Positions 37,001 to 46,300 of a DNA stretch of 64,000 nucleotides are shown here, in pieces; positions within the stretch are counted from its first letter, which is position 1, and each line of letters starts with the position of its first letter. The notes under the pieces were generated by a model, which saw nothing but the letters and a program-made list of their open reading frames with translations, was not told the DNA's origin and ran no database searches. Source of the stretch: Tubiluchus corallicola (lineage: Eukaryota > Priapulida > Priapulimorpha > Priapulimorphida > Tubiluchidae); contig JAQGDQ010000087.1 in assembly GCA_030141605.1 (NCBI GenBank), forward strand, positions 246,001 through 310,000, given 5' to 3'. The position numbers and the translations under genes were made by a program.

Positions 37001-37798
37001 TGGGATTAGTCCTTCCCGAAACTCATCGGAAACGACTTCCTGATACAGTTGAACAGGCAGAAATGTATGTAACTTGACTAAATGACACCTTATCGTTTTG
37101 TGTGGACATTTTTAAGTGCAGATTTTTTATCTATTGTGCAACCCTATTTATGTAAATCATATGTCTGTAACCTCTACAGGACTACTAAATACAGCCTAAC
37201 ATCATTATGGCGGACATACCCATGCGTAAATACCCATATTGCAAACTCACAAAAAATGCATTTTCATGGACATATACATGCAATTTAATATAATTTTAGT
37301 AATAGTCATTAAGTTTTAATTTATTGAAGTCACGTAAACTACTTTCCGAGTAATTTAAATCTGTTGCAAAGTTCTTGTTATTTGCTAATAACTTCTAAAA
37401 GTACTTTACATCCTCTATGAAACCACACATTGTACATTATTTATATACTTTTATTACAAATAAATGCTTATTCATCTAATAGCCATATGCACACTAAATT
37501 AACAGCATATGCTTATAGAGTACCTCAGTTTTAGAGTACTTTTTTCTGGGTGCCTAACAAGTTTGCTATAATGATGTTACACTGCAGTTAGACTGCAGAC
37601 AGCTTCTAAAGCAACGTTGTTATAAATTGTCTGAAAAGTTCTGCAAACATTTGCTGTTTCTGAGTCACTGTTTAAAAGAAACATTTTGCATTTCGTAGGC
37701 TTGGTAGAAAAGAATACGACGAAGTTTATGGTAGCACGCAGGCAGAAATGCAACACTTGGAATCCACTCCAAATAAGCGTAATTCAGCACAAACATAA
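24892..37798 (+). CDS. SLC22-like: SLC22 family organic-ion transporter (complete, 11 exons)
   Basis: A major-facilitator plasma-membrane carrier of the organic cation/anion/carnitine type. Exons 24892-25038, 26285-26482, 27168-27404, 28073-28269, 29112-29239, 29794-29905, 31330-31464, 31971-32056, 35299-35489, 36931-37064 and 37699-37798 join in phase to 554 residues plus TAA, a normal SLC22 length. Order: MNLDELLYTMG start and TM1 (about 15-40); large extracellular loop (about 45-118) with three N-glycosylation sequons (Asn53, 65, 85) and CPDGWTYD; TM2 and the MFS motif GTLADMFGRKP (147-157); LRFVLG in TM4; ETFPIKYR; PESLRW (263-268) before the cytoplasmic loop; YTAEIFPTVIR (443-453); LPET and a polar tail. 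At the TM11 position where organic-cation carriers have Asp (CDIGG) this protein has Arg465 (ARLGG), as in anion and carnitine/zwitterion branches. The substrate cannot be read from sequence. Confidence 0.95.
26285..26482 (+). CDS. SLC22-like: SLC22 exon 2 (extracellular loop)
   Basis: 66 codons of the TM1-TM2 loop with three NxT/S sequons, paired Cys and CPDGWTYDQ, ending WYEWTISSE. Acceptor TATATAG, donor GTAAGT, phase 0. Confidence 0.93.
26698..26788. mobile_element. 91-bp hAT-like micro-element
   Basis: Ends CAGGGCTGCGGAGTT and, reverse-complemented, CAGGGCTGTGGAGTT form an inverted repeat of 15 bp with one mismatch. The flanking octamers ATAAGAAC and ATAACAGC match at 6 of 8 positions, compatible with a decayed 8-bp hAT target duplication. 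Lies in SLC22 intron 2. Confidence 0.7.
27168..27404 (+). CDS. SLC22-like: SLC22 exon 3 (TM2-TM4, MFS signature)
   Basis: Begins WDLVCSRW, then TM2, the cytoplasmic GTLADMFGRKPVLL signature, TM3, and TM4 with LLRFVLGFILQ. Acceptor CTTTCAG, donor GTAAAA, phase 0. Confidence 0.95.
28073..28269 (+). CDS. SLC22-like: SLC22 exon 4 (TM4-TM6)
   Basis: GLQSTVFILIMETFPIKYRT with the conserved E-x-F/x-P-x-K/R-Y-R block, then TM5 and TM6 ending at YCW. Acceptor ATTCAG, donor GTTAGT, phase 2. Confidence 0.94.
28715..28985 (+). mobile_element. LINE ORF2 C-terminal relic
   Basis: The first part reads QVRRLHWIGHALRLSQES. After a frameshift near 28850 the plus-one frame reads KDLENTTVDLRDDALWVAAV and DWSAW. 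RRLxWIGHxLR followed by KDL...W is the conserved tail of many LINE polyproteins. The frameshift and a later stop show it is dead. Lies in SLC22 intron 4. Confidence 0.65.
29112..29239 (+). CDS. SLC22-like: SLC22 exon 5 (TM6-TM7 loop start)
   Basis: LIPESLRWLIVNKKLEKAKQ then LLKRGAKFNKSKLPDDILDC: the PESxRW family motif and the amphipathic cytoplasmic loop. Acceptor CTTCTAG, donor GTATGT, phase 1. Confidence 0.95.
29794..29905 (+). CDS. SLC22-like: SLC22 exon 6 (cytoplasmic loop to TM7)
   Basis: VAKETEERQAGWKRHTLLDM then FRTTKIRIRSFSMFYIW: a basic loop entering TM7, resembling the LFRTPxLRxxTxxxxxxW pattern of the family. Acceptor GTAACAG, donor GTAAGT, phase 2. Confidence 0.93.
30400..30660 (-). 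mobile_element. CR1-like LINE relic
   Basis: On the minus strand LGIIKKTFPVL precedes a segment that in another frame reads DLEYGNIIWHPRFFLDYRII, corresponding to the HLEYxNxxWxP block of CR1-type reverse transcriptases. At least one frameshift and stops lie between the blocks. Lies in SLC22 intron 6. Confidence 0.55.
31330..31464 (+). CDS. SLC22-like: SLC22 exon 7 (TM7-TM8)
   Basis: FATSLVYYGLVLDTAKLSGD then KYLNYFILACVEMASYII, two membrane segments with the short DTAKLSGDKYLN loop seen throughout SLC22 (YYGL...L.GN.YLN..L). Donor GTAGGT, phase 2. Confidence 0.95.
31538..31775 (+). repeat. dispersed repeat, copy 1 of 2
   Basis: Shares an ordered series of blocks with 38173-38410: GCAATTGACTC, CTAGCAGTCAGCTCG, TATTTTGTCCGA, TCTTCCGATATCCG and ATATGAGTGTA. 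About 75-80% identity by eye, same orientation. Lies in SLC22 intron 7. Confidence 0.8.
31971..32056 (+). CDS. SLC22-like: SLC22 exon 8 (TM9)
   Basis: FGRVRPLQTYFFVAGVSCIL then SVTFPKSI. It corresponds to the GRRxxxxxxLxxAGxxCL block after TM8. Acceptor TTCTAG, donor GTAAAG, phase 1. Confidence 0.93.
32092..35037. mobile_element. 2.95-kb TTAA-flanked element with about 490-bp terminal inverted repeats
   Basis: TTAA at 32088-32091 and 35038-35041 flank a segment beginning GAGTCATTCCGTGAGAAAA and ending in its inverse, CGGAATGACTC. The inverted similarity continues inwards through blocks such as GGTGACAAATCACCGATTTT, GGTCTTACCCTA/TAGGGCAAGACC and CCACTGGGGCGGG/CCCGCCCCAGTGG to about 32577 and 34543. 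TTAA duplication with GAG...CTC ends fits the Sola3 group better than piggyBac (CCY ends), but no transposase is visible, so the superfamily is inference. It occupies nearly all of SLC22 intron 8. Confidence 0.85.
33646..34415. repeat. AGAGAC/ACAGAG low-complexity array inside the TTAA element
   Basis: About 770 bp of purine-rich plus strand made of AGAGAC, ACAGAG and AGAGAG hexamer/octamer mosaics with almost no interruption. It is stop-free in several frames on both strands; the minus strand would read as an endless Leu/Ser/Val/Cys string. This is a satellite, not a gene. Confidence 0.97.
35299..35489 (+). CDS. SLC22-like: SLC22 exon 9 (TM10-TM11)
   Basis: NIDTTLVRAFFAYLGRSGVS, CCWTVNFMYTAEIFPTVIRT and AALGACAFWARLGGVLAPQF: the (Y/E)TAExxPTxxR motif, plus Arg465 in ARLGG. 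The acceptor AATTTTTAG lies 257 bp after the transposon's right end. Phase 0 out. Confidence 0.95.
35575..35925. repeat. dispersed TTCGAATTCG-rich repeat, second copy
   Basis: Begins TTTGAATGAGTTTTTTAGTT then CGAATTCGATTC, and ends CTCTACCAGAAAGCGAATTC. Its left end matches the reverse complement of the right end of 23118-23445, while the CTCTACCAGAAAG block is in the same orientation in both, so the copies are rearranged relative to each other. Lies in SLC22 intron 9. Confidence 0.45.
36931..37064 (+). CDS. SLC22-like: SLC22 exon 10 (TM12)
   Basis: DSGTGVEGSTSIAFGCVALV then ASFVGLVLPETHRKRLPDTV: the last membrane helix and the LPET-x-x-(K/R)-x-LPxT(I/V)E(D/Q) family tail. Acceptor TTTTTCAG, donor GTATGT, phase 2. 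Confidence 0.95.
37699..37798 (+). CDS. SLC22-like: SLC22 exon 11 (cytoplasmic tail and stop)
   Basis: LGRKEYDEVYGSTQAEMQHL then ESTPNKRNSAQT and TAA at 37796-37798. A polar tail without recognisable sorting motif; the final AQT could be a weak PDZ ligand, which is speculative. Confidence 0.9.
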
Positions 37799-40700
37799 GA
37801 AGCCTGCTAGCTGAGTAGCAATATCTTTTGAAGTTCCTGGAGCTACATTTGCAGAAACTGCAGTGTTCAGGATTGTCATTTACTTTTTGGGGGCATATTT
37901 CTTTTTCACTACGAGCACATAATACATGCACTCATACATACTTTACATATACACTCATGTATCGCCTTACCACACAAAAGCGGGGAGGTGTCGGTCCGAA
38001 TTGCCGATTGTCTGTATTTAACGATATTAAGCTAATACAGTAGGCACCTTAGTAGGCTAATACAATACATCTGTAGTGTTAGATTCATGGTAATGTAGAA
38101 TCAATCGCTTAATTGTCTCAGAAACGTGTATTTCGTGCCGCTGCTATGCAAAAAATATATAAAAGCTATCAGCAATTGACTCGCGTAACTCCGCTTAATT
38201 GAGCTTTTACTACTTTTATGTCATTTTACACTCTGCTTGGTTATGCTGATGTAATGATGTAAACATAGATATGGCCCACCAACTAGCAGTCAGCTCGCGA
38301 AACAACAGACTGTGTCCATAGTATGCAGGCCTTTTTAGCGGACCAGATTTTGTCCGAATCTTCCGATATCCGTAAAAGTGAGATCCGACAAACCTAAATA
38401 TGAGTGTATATTCGACTGTGGTAGTGAGTGAAGACGGGTGAATTATTTGACTGACAAGAACACTTTATTGCTTCTTTCATTTATTTGGAAGAGTTGTCTA
38501 AGTTTGTGCAGCCATTGGAAAACTAAAATATGTGTACATTTGCACTATAAGTAAGGCACTTTACAGGCATTAAATCATATCATCAAGTAAATGAACTATG
38601 AACATGAACATATAGCATGAATACGAACTTTGCAGGCATTAAATCATCAAGTAAATGAACTGTGAACAGTAAATGAACACATAAATACATATGCGCACCT
38701 GTCGGTTTCGTCTTTGAGCTCTGGGACCAAGTATGAAACTAAGAGGAGGAAAACTATAAACACACTGTTATAGTGTTGCAACTTCCTAAAGAACTAACTT
38801 GACATACAGAACTGCTCTCGTGATTTGCATATACGTATACATAAATACATATTTTCGCACATATAATCTAACATATAAATACATATGTTATAAATACATA
38901 AATACACTTATTGAACCTAAATTCGCAGTAATGCATGTACAGTTATGGATGTCCGGTAAGCGCCGCTTAATTCATGCGCTGCGGAGCTTATTTTAATTAT
39001 CTCCAATGTTTAAACATGCTTTACTATATTGTAATGCTTTTACAATGTACACCATTGTGCCATTGTTCCAGTTTGTGCACTTTGTTGTGTGCAGTGTCTG
39101 CAGTTTTGTGGTGTTTGCTGTGTTCAAGTCTAGTCTTGGCATCGGCAGTCACATCTGTGATTTTTAGGCAATTTTGTATTTTTTTCTGAGAGTTAATAGT
39201 TACTTGTTTTAGTTTACAAAGTTAGTGATTGCTAGAAGTAGGAATTTTTGTCATTATTAGATTTAGTTATTTTTATATGTGTTGTGATCATCACATGTTA
39301 TTCTAATTGTTTGCTGAATCTCTCTGCCAAGTAATCCTACCCGGTTTGCATTTTTTTTGTAAATTTAAGGTATAAAATGGGTGAGAGTGACTTCCTGATG
39401 TTATGTATTGTTCAAATCACTAACATTGTCAAAGCTGTTAACTTATAACTAAGGTTTTTTTGTGCTTTTTAGCACACATAATTGAAATGAGAACAGTGAT
39501 AGAATAGTGAGAATTTGTATTAAAATTTTATCATACTTTTACCTTTACCATGTCAGGATTGTCGTCTTTGCCACAGCCCACATCTTCATTGTTGTATTAG
39601 CACCGTAATAGGTTAACATCCTGTATAACTTGATTCAGCCTCGCATTTAATTCCACTTTTGTTTGTAAAAAACACTAATCGGTAGGATAAATTCGTATTG
39701 CAGGCAGAAATGCAATGTGACTAAGTTTTCAGCTTTGTACTTGTAACACTAAAAGTACTCGGAAGCATCCAGAAATACGGGTATTTAAATGTGCTCAATA
39801 TTTTATGCACACGTGCAGTACTTGCTTCCATAATAGTAGATAATGTATTTTGTTATTTAACAACAATTATGATCTCATTATGTTGTAGGCAATGACATTT
39901 TTGATAAACTAATGCTTTTCTGAGACCTCTTACCGCTGTGTGAATAGTCCAATAATATCTAATTTCGCCAGTTTATAGTGGACCATTTATGACGTGTATT
40001 CATTATTTAAAAAATTGATGATCGCCAAAGAAGCTTAGCAAGTCCAAAGTGTGAAATGAGGCTTTGAACTGCAATGCAACTTGCAGGTTTATTTGTTTAA
40101 GAGCCTATATGCAGGGCTTTTCTAATGCAAGGCATCAATCTGTCTTTTCTAGTAGATATAGCTATACATTGCGTCTTACATTTTATATTCATTACAGATC
40201 TTATTACCCGTAAGCATATTATTATTCCGATTGTACGTGCTTATTTTGAATTATGTGTACTTGAATGTTTTCCAGCATCTCAAAATTATTTTTAAAAAAT
40301 ATTTTTCCCAGTTATGTTTTCTGTTGATAGCTTTGTGTTTTGCTGTTGATTTCCATGTACAATAGTTTGTTTTTGTGACAATAAACTATAGACCATGTCC
40401 ATGTATTTTACTAGTCGACTGTTTTGAGACTAAATCTGCAGAGAAGCTTGTATTAAAATTAACATTGTAGCTGTGTTTTGGCCTGATTATTAACCAAAAT
40501 ATTGTGGATACGTATTTTGTCACTGCTGCATTGATGATTTGACTGAGTAAAAAAAACTTCGCTGTCACGTGTCACAGTTGAAGCCATGGTTACATTATAC
40601 AAGTTCATACAATAAATGAGATGGTAATTTGAATTTTAAAAATAAGAGTATTATTGTTTTGTAGTGAAAAATTCGTATTAACATCTTTGTTTCGATTGTA

Positions 40701-41140
40701 ATCAGTATATAGTCTGCACTAAATAAATGAAATAGTGGTTGCCACCGTAAATGACCACTAAACTGAGTCATTTCATAAAGCGGTTAGAAATAATTAAGGT
40801 AATAATTCATACAGCATTATAGCTGGGGTTGCCAAGTGACTTGCTTTTTTCTTGCCCTGCCTTTGTTTTCAGTCAATTTTTCTGCTGCTTTCTATTTTTT
40901 ATTGTTAATTTTGATATTCTCAGTAGATAAATAAAATTCTTTTAGATAATGGTGAAAACATAACAATACAGTGCAGGAGACTCCAAAACAAATGACTTGA
41001 TGCAACAGTTATTTTTGTGAGTGGTGACCGCTGACCAGTTTTTATTAGGCCTATTATGTTCTTTACCGTATTTAGTGGTCACTGATCATTAATTTTGCTC
41101 GCATATTAATTTTGTTAGTAGCTCTAGCAGTAGATGGCGC
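37799..41140. other. SLC22 3' UTR and intergenic stretch
   Basis: No further exon recognised. Plus-strand AATAAA signals at 40380-40385 and 40611-40616 are candidates for polyadenylation of SLC22 if its 3' UTR is long. The region contains copy 2 of the dispersed repeat (38173-38410) and a tract of short ATAAATACATA repeats (about 38830-38910). Confidence 0.4.
38173..38410 (+). repeat. dispersed repeat, copy 2 of 2
   Basis: Direct-orientation partner of 31538-31775, with the same ordered blocks (AATTGACTC, CTAGCAGTCAGCTCG, TTTTGTCCGA, TCTTCCGATATCCG, ATATGAGTGTA). Falls just downstream of the SLC22 stop codon. Confidence 0.8.
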
Positions 41141-41201
41141 GAAAATGAGTTATTCCGGTTCACATGGCATGCTGTATGCCACTTCCGTGGTAAATTCTAA
41201 A

Positions 41202-41310
41202 TTCTTGGAAAAGCTTGCTCTGCGTAGGAGGCGAATTTCCTCGAAGTAGGGAGTTTTTCTTGCAAATGGAAACTCCAAAGTTCACGCTCCGATTGGACAA
41301 ATGACAGCAC
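41202..41310 (+). promoter_or_regulatory. probable STAT promoter / first exon with two TTCN3GAA sites
   Basis: TTCTTGGAA (41202-41210) and TTCCTCGAA (41237-41245) both fit the STAT-binding palindrome TTCN3GAA, 35 bp apart. An inverted CCAAT box (ATTGG, 41292-41296) follows, then a strong donor CAC|GTGAGT at 41310/41311, the best first-exon donor before the STAT coding acceptor at 43206. The patch is less AT-rich than its surroundings. Transcription start not determined. Confidence 0.4.
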
Positions 41311-43206
41311 GTGAGTATCGTAAACTGTTAGCGAGTAAAAGAAGTGCATGCATGAGATGAAAGCGATTTCTAGCCAACTTTATTCATTTGTGATAATTTT
41401 ATATCATTTGGGTACAGCATAGTCATACTGCGTAGCTTTAGAAACTTGGCGAATTACAGTGTGTTTGTATGTGAGTGCGTTTTCATTGCTTGAGTTTACT
41501 GGTTTGTGTGCGGTATGCTGTAAAATACATTCAGCAGGAATTATCGTAAAACTTGGATGACGTAGCCTTTATATGAGAAGTACTGGAATGAGAATCATTC
41601 ATGCTGTTGTTAGTTGTACAACTTCTCATTTCTTCGAGATAGTCTGATTAGTGGGTTAGCAAAAAATAGGATGCATATTCTCCAATTCTGTTACTGAAAA
41701 TTGGTACCAAGCAACTTGTTTAATGTGTGGTGAAAAGAAAACTTGCTTAAAATATTTTTATGTATTGAGTTATCAATTGGGATAAAGCACCAAGATTTAA
41801 GGCTGCTGAGCTATTGCAGACAGTTTCTGTTTATAAAAGGTACATTAAATTATTTTTATATATTTTTGTTTAGATTAATCCATTTGCTCTTGTTATGTGA
41901 TTAAATCATCATTTTAATAAGGCCTTCATTTTCTTGTTTAATTTTATTTATAAACTATTTATTTACTAGGAATTTTTTGTTTATTTTTAGTTTTAGGTGG
42001 ATTTTAAGTATTAAGTTAAATTTAGAGAGCTTGTTCCATCTTGATCTGAGTGCTTTATTGCCTAACCTAAACGTTGCTGCTTGTTTGGCTTCAAGTGACC
42101 AACCTCTTACAAAAATATTTCATGAAAAAATGAAAATTGGTTGTCAGAACAAGCCGCACAAATGATGAAACCATTTTTTCTATTGAACAATGTATCTTAT
42201 TTCACTGTTCAGTATATTGTATGTTTGATGTTATGTATTTGTCTCTTCTCTGGAGTTAGACTGTGATTTTATTACAAAAACGTTTGAGTAATGGTTTAGT
42301 TTGTAGAAAAAAAACAACAAAAAGGATTAGTAAATATGTCAATAATTTTATATTTTAATTTTTTGATCAGTCAAAAATTAAACTCAGAAATCACAATCTT
42401 CCAAGTCATATAGTGAAAAATGAAAAAACCATTTACAGTTGCATGAGCACTCTTTATGTAGTATTTAACTTTTATTGCTTTGCCAATGTACATTGTATGT
42501 ATTTGTGCAAATAAAACTGAATTGATTAGATAAGTATTTATGCTGTGAATGTACCTACTGCATAATGTTTTCATATTTCCAGTTACCGCAACATTCGTTT
42601 CAGTTTCACAACCATTATTAAGCTGAAAATAATGCTGCCAAGAAACAAGTAACAATCTTTCAATAGCGTTATAACATTTAAGTCACCAAAAGGCCAAAAA
42701 AGACGTAATTTTAGGCCTTTCGACAACTTTAGATGTCATAATGTCATTGAAAGGCCTTATTTTCGCCTAGAAATGTTGATTCGTAGAAACTGGGTTTTTC
42801 CCATATGTAGAAGGCAAATAGTTTTGTAAAAGCTATATAAAATTCTGATTCTGCCACTGAATAAAACATACTGGTTGTTCATTTGTGACATATTCCATTC
42901 TTACAGCTTTGTGTTTTGCTTACTTGTGACATAATTTAAAAATTTTTTGTGCATCATGTGTATCAGTAAACATGCTAGCAAGAGCAATATGTAGAAGTAA
43001 GTGCATCCTTTCTGTTGCACCTTGTAAAAAATGTATAGTAAACTTAAAATGAAACTGAAACACATTTCCAGGTAAACAAAAACTGCAACTGTTTATTTAG
43101 CTTCTTTTGTGCTGATATCGGACATACTGCAATTTTGTAATGTAAAATTGTTTGCCGTGCTGTTGCAAATTCATGAAACTGTGCATGTCACTGATTTATA
43201 TTTCAG

Positions 43207-43381
43207 CTTATGATTGGATAGTAAAGCGTGAGAATAGTAGGAACAGTATGGCTTTGTGGCAGAAGGTTGTTGACCACCAGTCATTGGAAACGGTCCAGCA
43301 GTACATTCAGTACAATTTTGGACCACAATTTCCAATGGAAGTGCGTCACTACTGTGCACAGTGGATAGAGGACCAGAACTG
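43207..43381 (+). CDS. STAT5-like: STAT exon 1 (first coding; initiator MALWQ at 43248)
   Basis: Acceptor ATTTCAG, 41 bases of leader, then ATG at 43248. It encodes [20 protein letters not shown] then [18 protein letters not shown], the STAT N-domain start (M-x-x-W...FP-EVRHYxxQWIE). This Met is chosen because STATs conserve MxxW. The frame is also open upstream to the splice site, so an extended N-terminus from an upstream exon is possible. Donor GTAAGT, phase 2. Confidence 0.93.
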
Positions 43382-46300
43382 GTAAGTTAACATCACTACT
43401 CCATTATATAGTTATGCACGGGTTATATCTAATAGGGAAGCAGCTACGCACATTTTTGCAATTGGCACCTTTTTAACATCTTTTCTTAACTTTTGAGTTC
43501 ACATGTGCAATAAAAGTCAGATCTTTTTTAATTTTTTAAATCTTATGGCCTGGAAAGAATTTTCTGTCATTACTTTATTTGACCAACCTGCTTCCTGTGT
43601 TGTAGATTACTAGAATGAAGCCTAGACGAAAGAGACCGTTGCAGTTCCTTCATGATACATTTTTCACAATGCTCCATTTTTTTCTCATTTTACGTTTAAA
43701 ATTAAAATAATTAGGCAACACACGTTTTTATTATGTGTTGAGATTCACAAGCTTACTGTACAACTTTTTATGGTGTTTTAATTCTATATACAAAATAACA
43801 AATATGTACTTCCCTTAAAACTATATTTTCCTCATGTTTTGATTTTAAAAACAAAATTAAAATGTATAATTAACACATTTTAAATTGTTTGGTATGTGTC
43901 GCGGTGTCTTTTTATGTGCTTGTTCCCTCTTCTTTAGAACCTGGCTATGTCCCTGGTTAGGTAGCCTGAACGACCTACTTTTATATGCTGCCGCAGTTAA
44001 TTCCTAGGCGTCTTGAGAAAGCTAGTTAATTAACTTGATATCATCATTGTCCTTTTGGAATTCCTGCTTTCCGTCAGACCTTATTAAGACTGTGAAACTG
44101 TCAAGCATGCTTACAGATTAGCATTCAACTGCCATTTCTATTTGCAAGTCTGGTAAAATGTAATTATGTTCAGATTTTTGTGAACATAAACATAAAACTA
44201 TGTTTAGATTTTTGGGGTGTCTGATTTCAAATTAAAAATGAAGATTTTGAAAAAAAATTGTTTATGTTGCTTGAAAGTGTGTGAGCCTTGTGCTTAAAAT
44301 GACGTAAATTTTGTTAAATTTGTGAAATTAAAAATATAAAGCAAGTCATTGGCTGCTTAGTTTAACCTCTAATAACTTGGTTATAATTTTTTATGTACCT
44401 AGCTGGACATAATATGCGCTGTCTGCTTTTATGCTATAATTTTAATTTAAACTCTCATTCAGTGACTTAAAGTTATAAATATTAATGCTATACAAAGTTG
44501 AAAATTAGCTGTAATTTTGAATTTGTTTTCAACAAGTGAGAAACTTATAATTTTATTTTGTTGATTAATCACTATCAAATTTTGAATATAAATGTAAAAT
44601 TCATACAAGGTAAGTGACTTGTAAAATGCAAGTCATAAAAACGTAAGTATAAGTTTACATTAATTAGAAATGGTTGCTGTATATTAAAATTAATTTTAAA
44701 ATGCTGTTGCATTCCATGTTTTTAGGTGCTATATACTTGTTTGCAGGAACATACTTTGTTTATAAAGTCAACGTATTTTTTCTGATCTGTCATCTTACAG
44801 GTATGACATCGACCCTACTAATCAGCAGAATGAGGCAAGTGCGAACCAGTTATTTGTCGGCCTGGTAGCTGAATTGGAAAGACAAATAGAAATTTTGCGT
44901 TCCCATAATAATAACGATATCGAGTGGATGTTGATTCATTATCCAAAGTTACAAAGCCTCATTGGGAATTTGAAAGTAAGTACAGCAGATGTTTCATACT
45001 TTGTGATTTTGTATGTAAGTTAAGATAGTCCCAGCACTACATTCGTGTACATTATAGTCATATTAAAATGGTTGGAAAATGGAAAAATTCAACACTCACT
45101 TTTTCTGGAGTTGAATGACAATAGTTTTGACAAGCCAATTTCTAAAAAAAGCAAAGTATGTGTTACTTGAATATAATAGTTGAATCGCCAAGAAAGCATA
45201 ATTAATTAAATGAATCTGTGTCTTGATTAGCTAATATGGAAATTTCTTTTAGTACTGGAAAACATTAGCCTTTTATCTAGAGGCCTTAATTTGTGATACG
45301 TTTTAGTTTTGGTATAGCTCAACTATTAATTGCAACATTTTAAATCTCTAATCACGATGTTCAAATATAAACTTGCGTTATCAGTCCTTGTTTACAGGTT
45401 AGTTTAGCTAGTATATGCCAGATTGACTAGAGCATAATATGCTAACAGAGATAGCACGTTATGCAGTAGTGGGACACTTCCCGTAAATAACTCCTTTCCT
45501 TATTTCCTTTTAGAATCACACTTATTGTAATGCAATTTATCACGCTTAAACTGAACATTGTAATTGCGTTAATTTTTACATTTTTATCGAAACGTTACTC
45601 AGCTATGGCAAAACATGGTGAATTTTGGTTGCACATTAAACCAAAACTAAAATAGTTAATCTGTTTTAATATATTGTTGTATTTAACGGGCAGTTTTGGC
45701 TGTCCCTCTAACTTGCTGAGTCATTTGCACTCAGAACAGTTCATCACTTAATTGTGGGTGTAATTACTAAATGATTGCTTTTTTGTAGGAAAAATTTGTG
45801 CTTTATTGCTGCAGAAAAACAATTCATGAAACGACATATTTGACAATGCACACAAAAACAAAAATTACTGTAAACTGTAAATTTTGAAACATAGCGAGTC
45901 AACGACCAAGCTTTTTGATACACCTATAGTTGTCTAACTCAAAACATATTAATATAAATTGAGCAGTCAATCGCAGTAATTGATTATTAACGTACTTAAT
46001 AAGTGTGATTACTTAATTTTTTTGTATTCCATTATTGACCTCCACAGGGTTTTCAGTTACATCATAACGTTAACCCTTTACGGCTGTACGAACAACACCC
46101 ATGTACACACTACTCCTGTCTTATTGATCAGCTTGCCATTTACGAGGCGAGTCGCCAGGTTTATGAGAATATGGCATGGCTTTTATGATGGAAAAAGAAT
46201 TTACGATAAAAACTTGCTACCCCCTGACGGTCTGTGATGGGGTCATTGAAGATATTCTGTTTCAGGTTTTATTTCTTGCTTTATTTGTTTCGACGAATTT

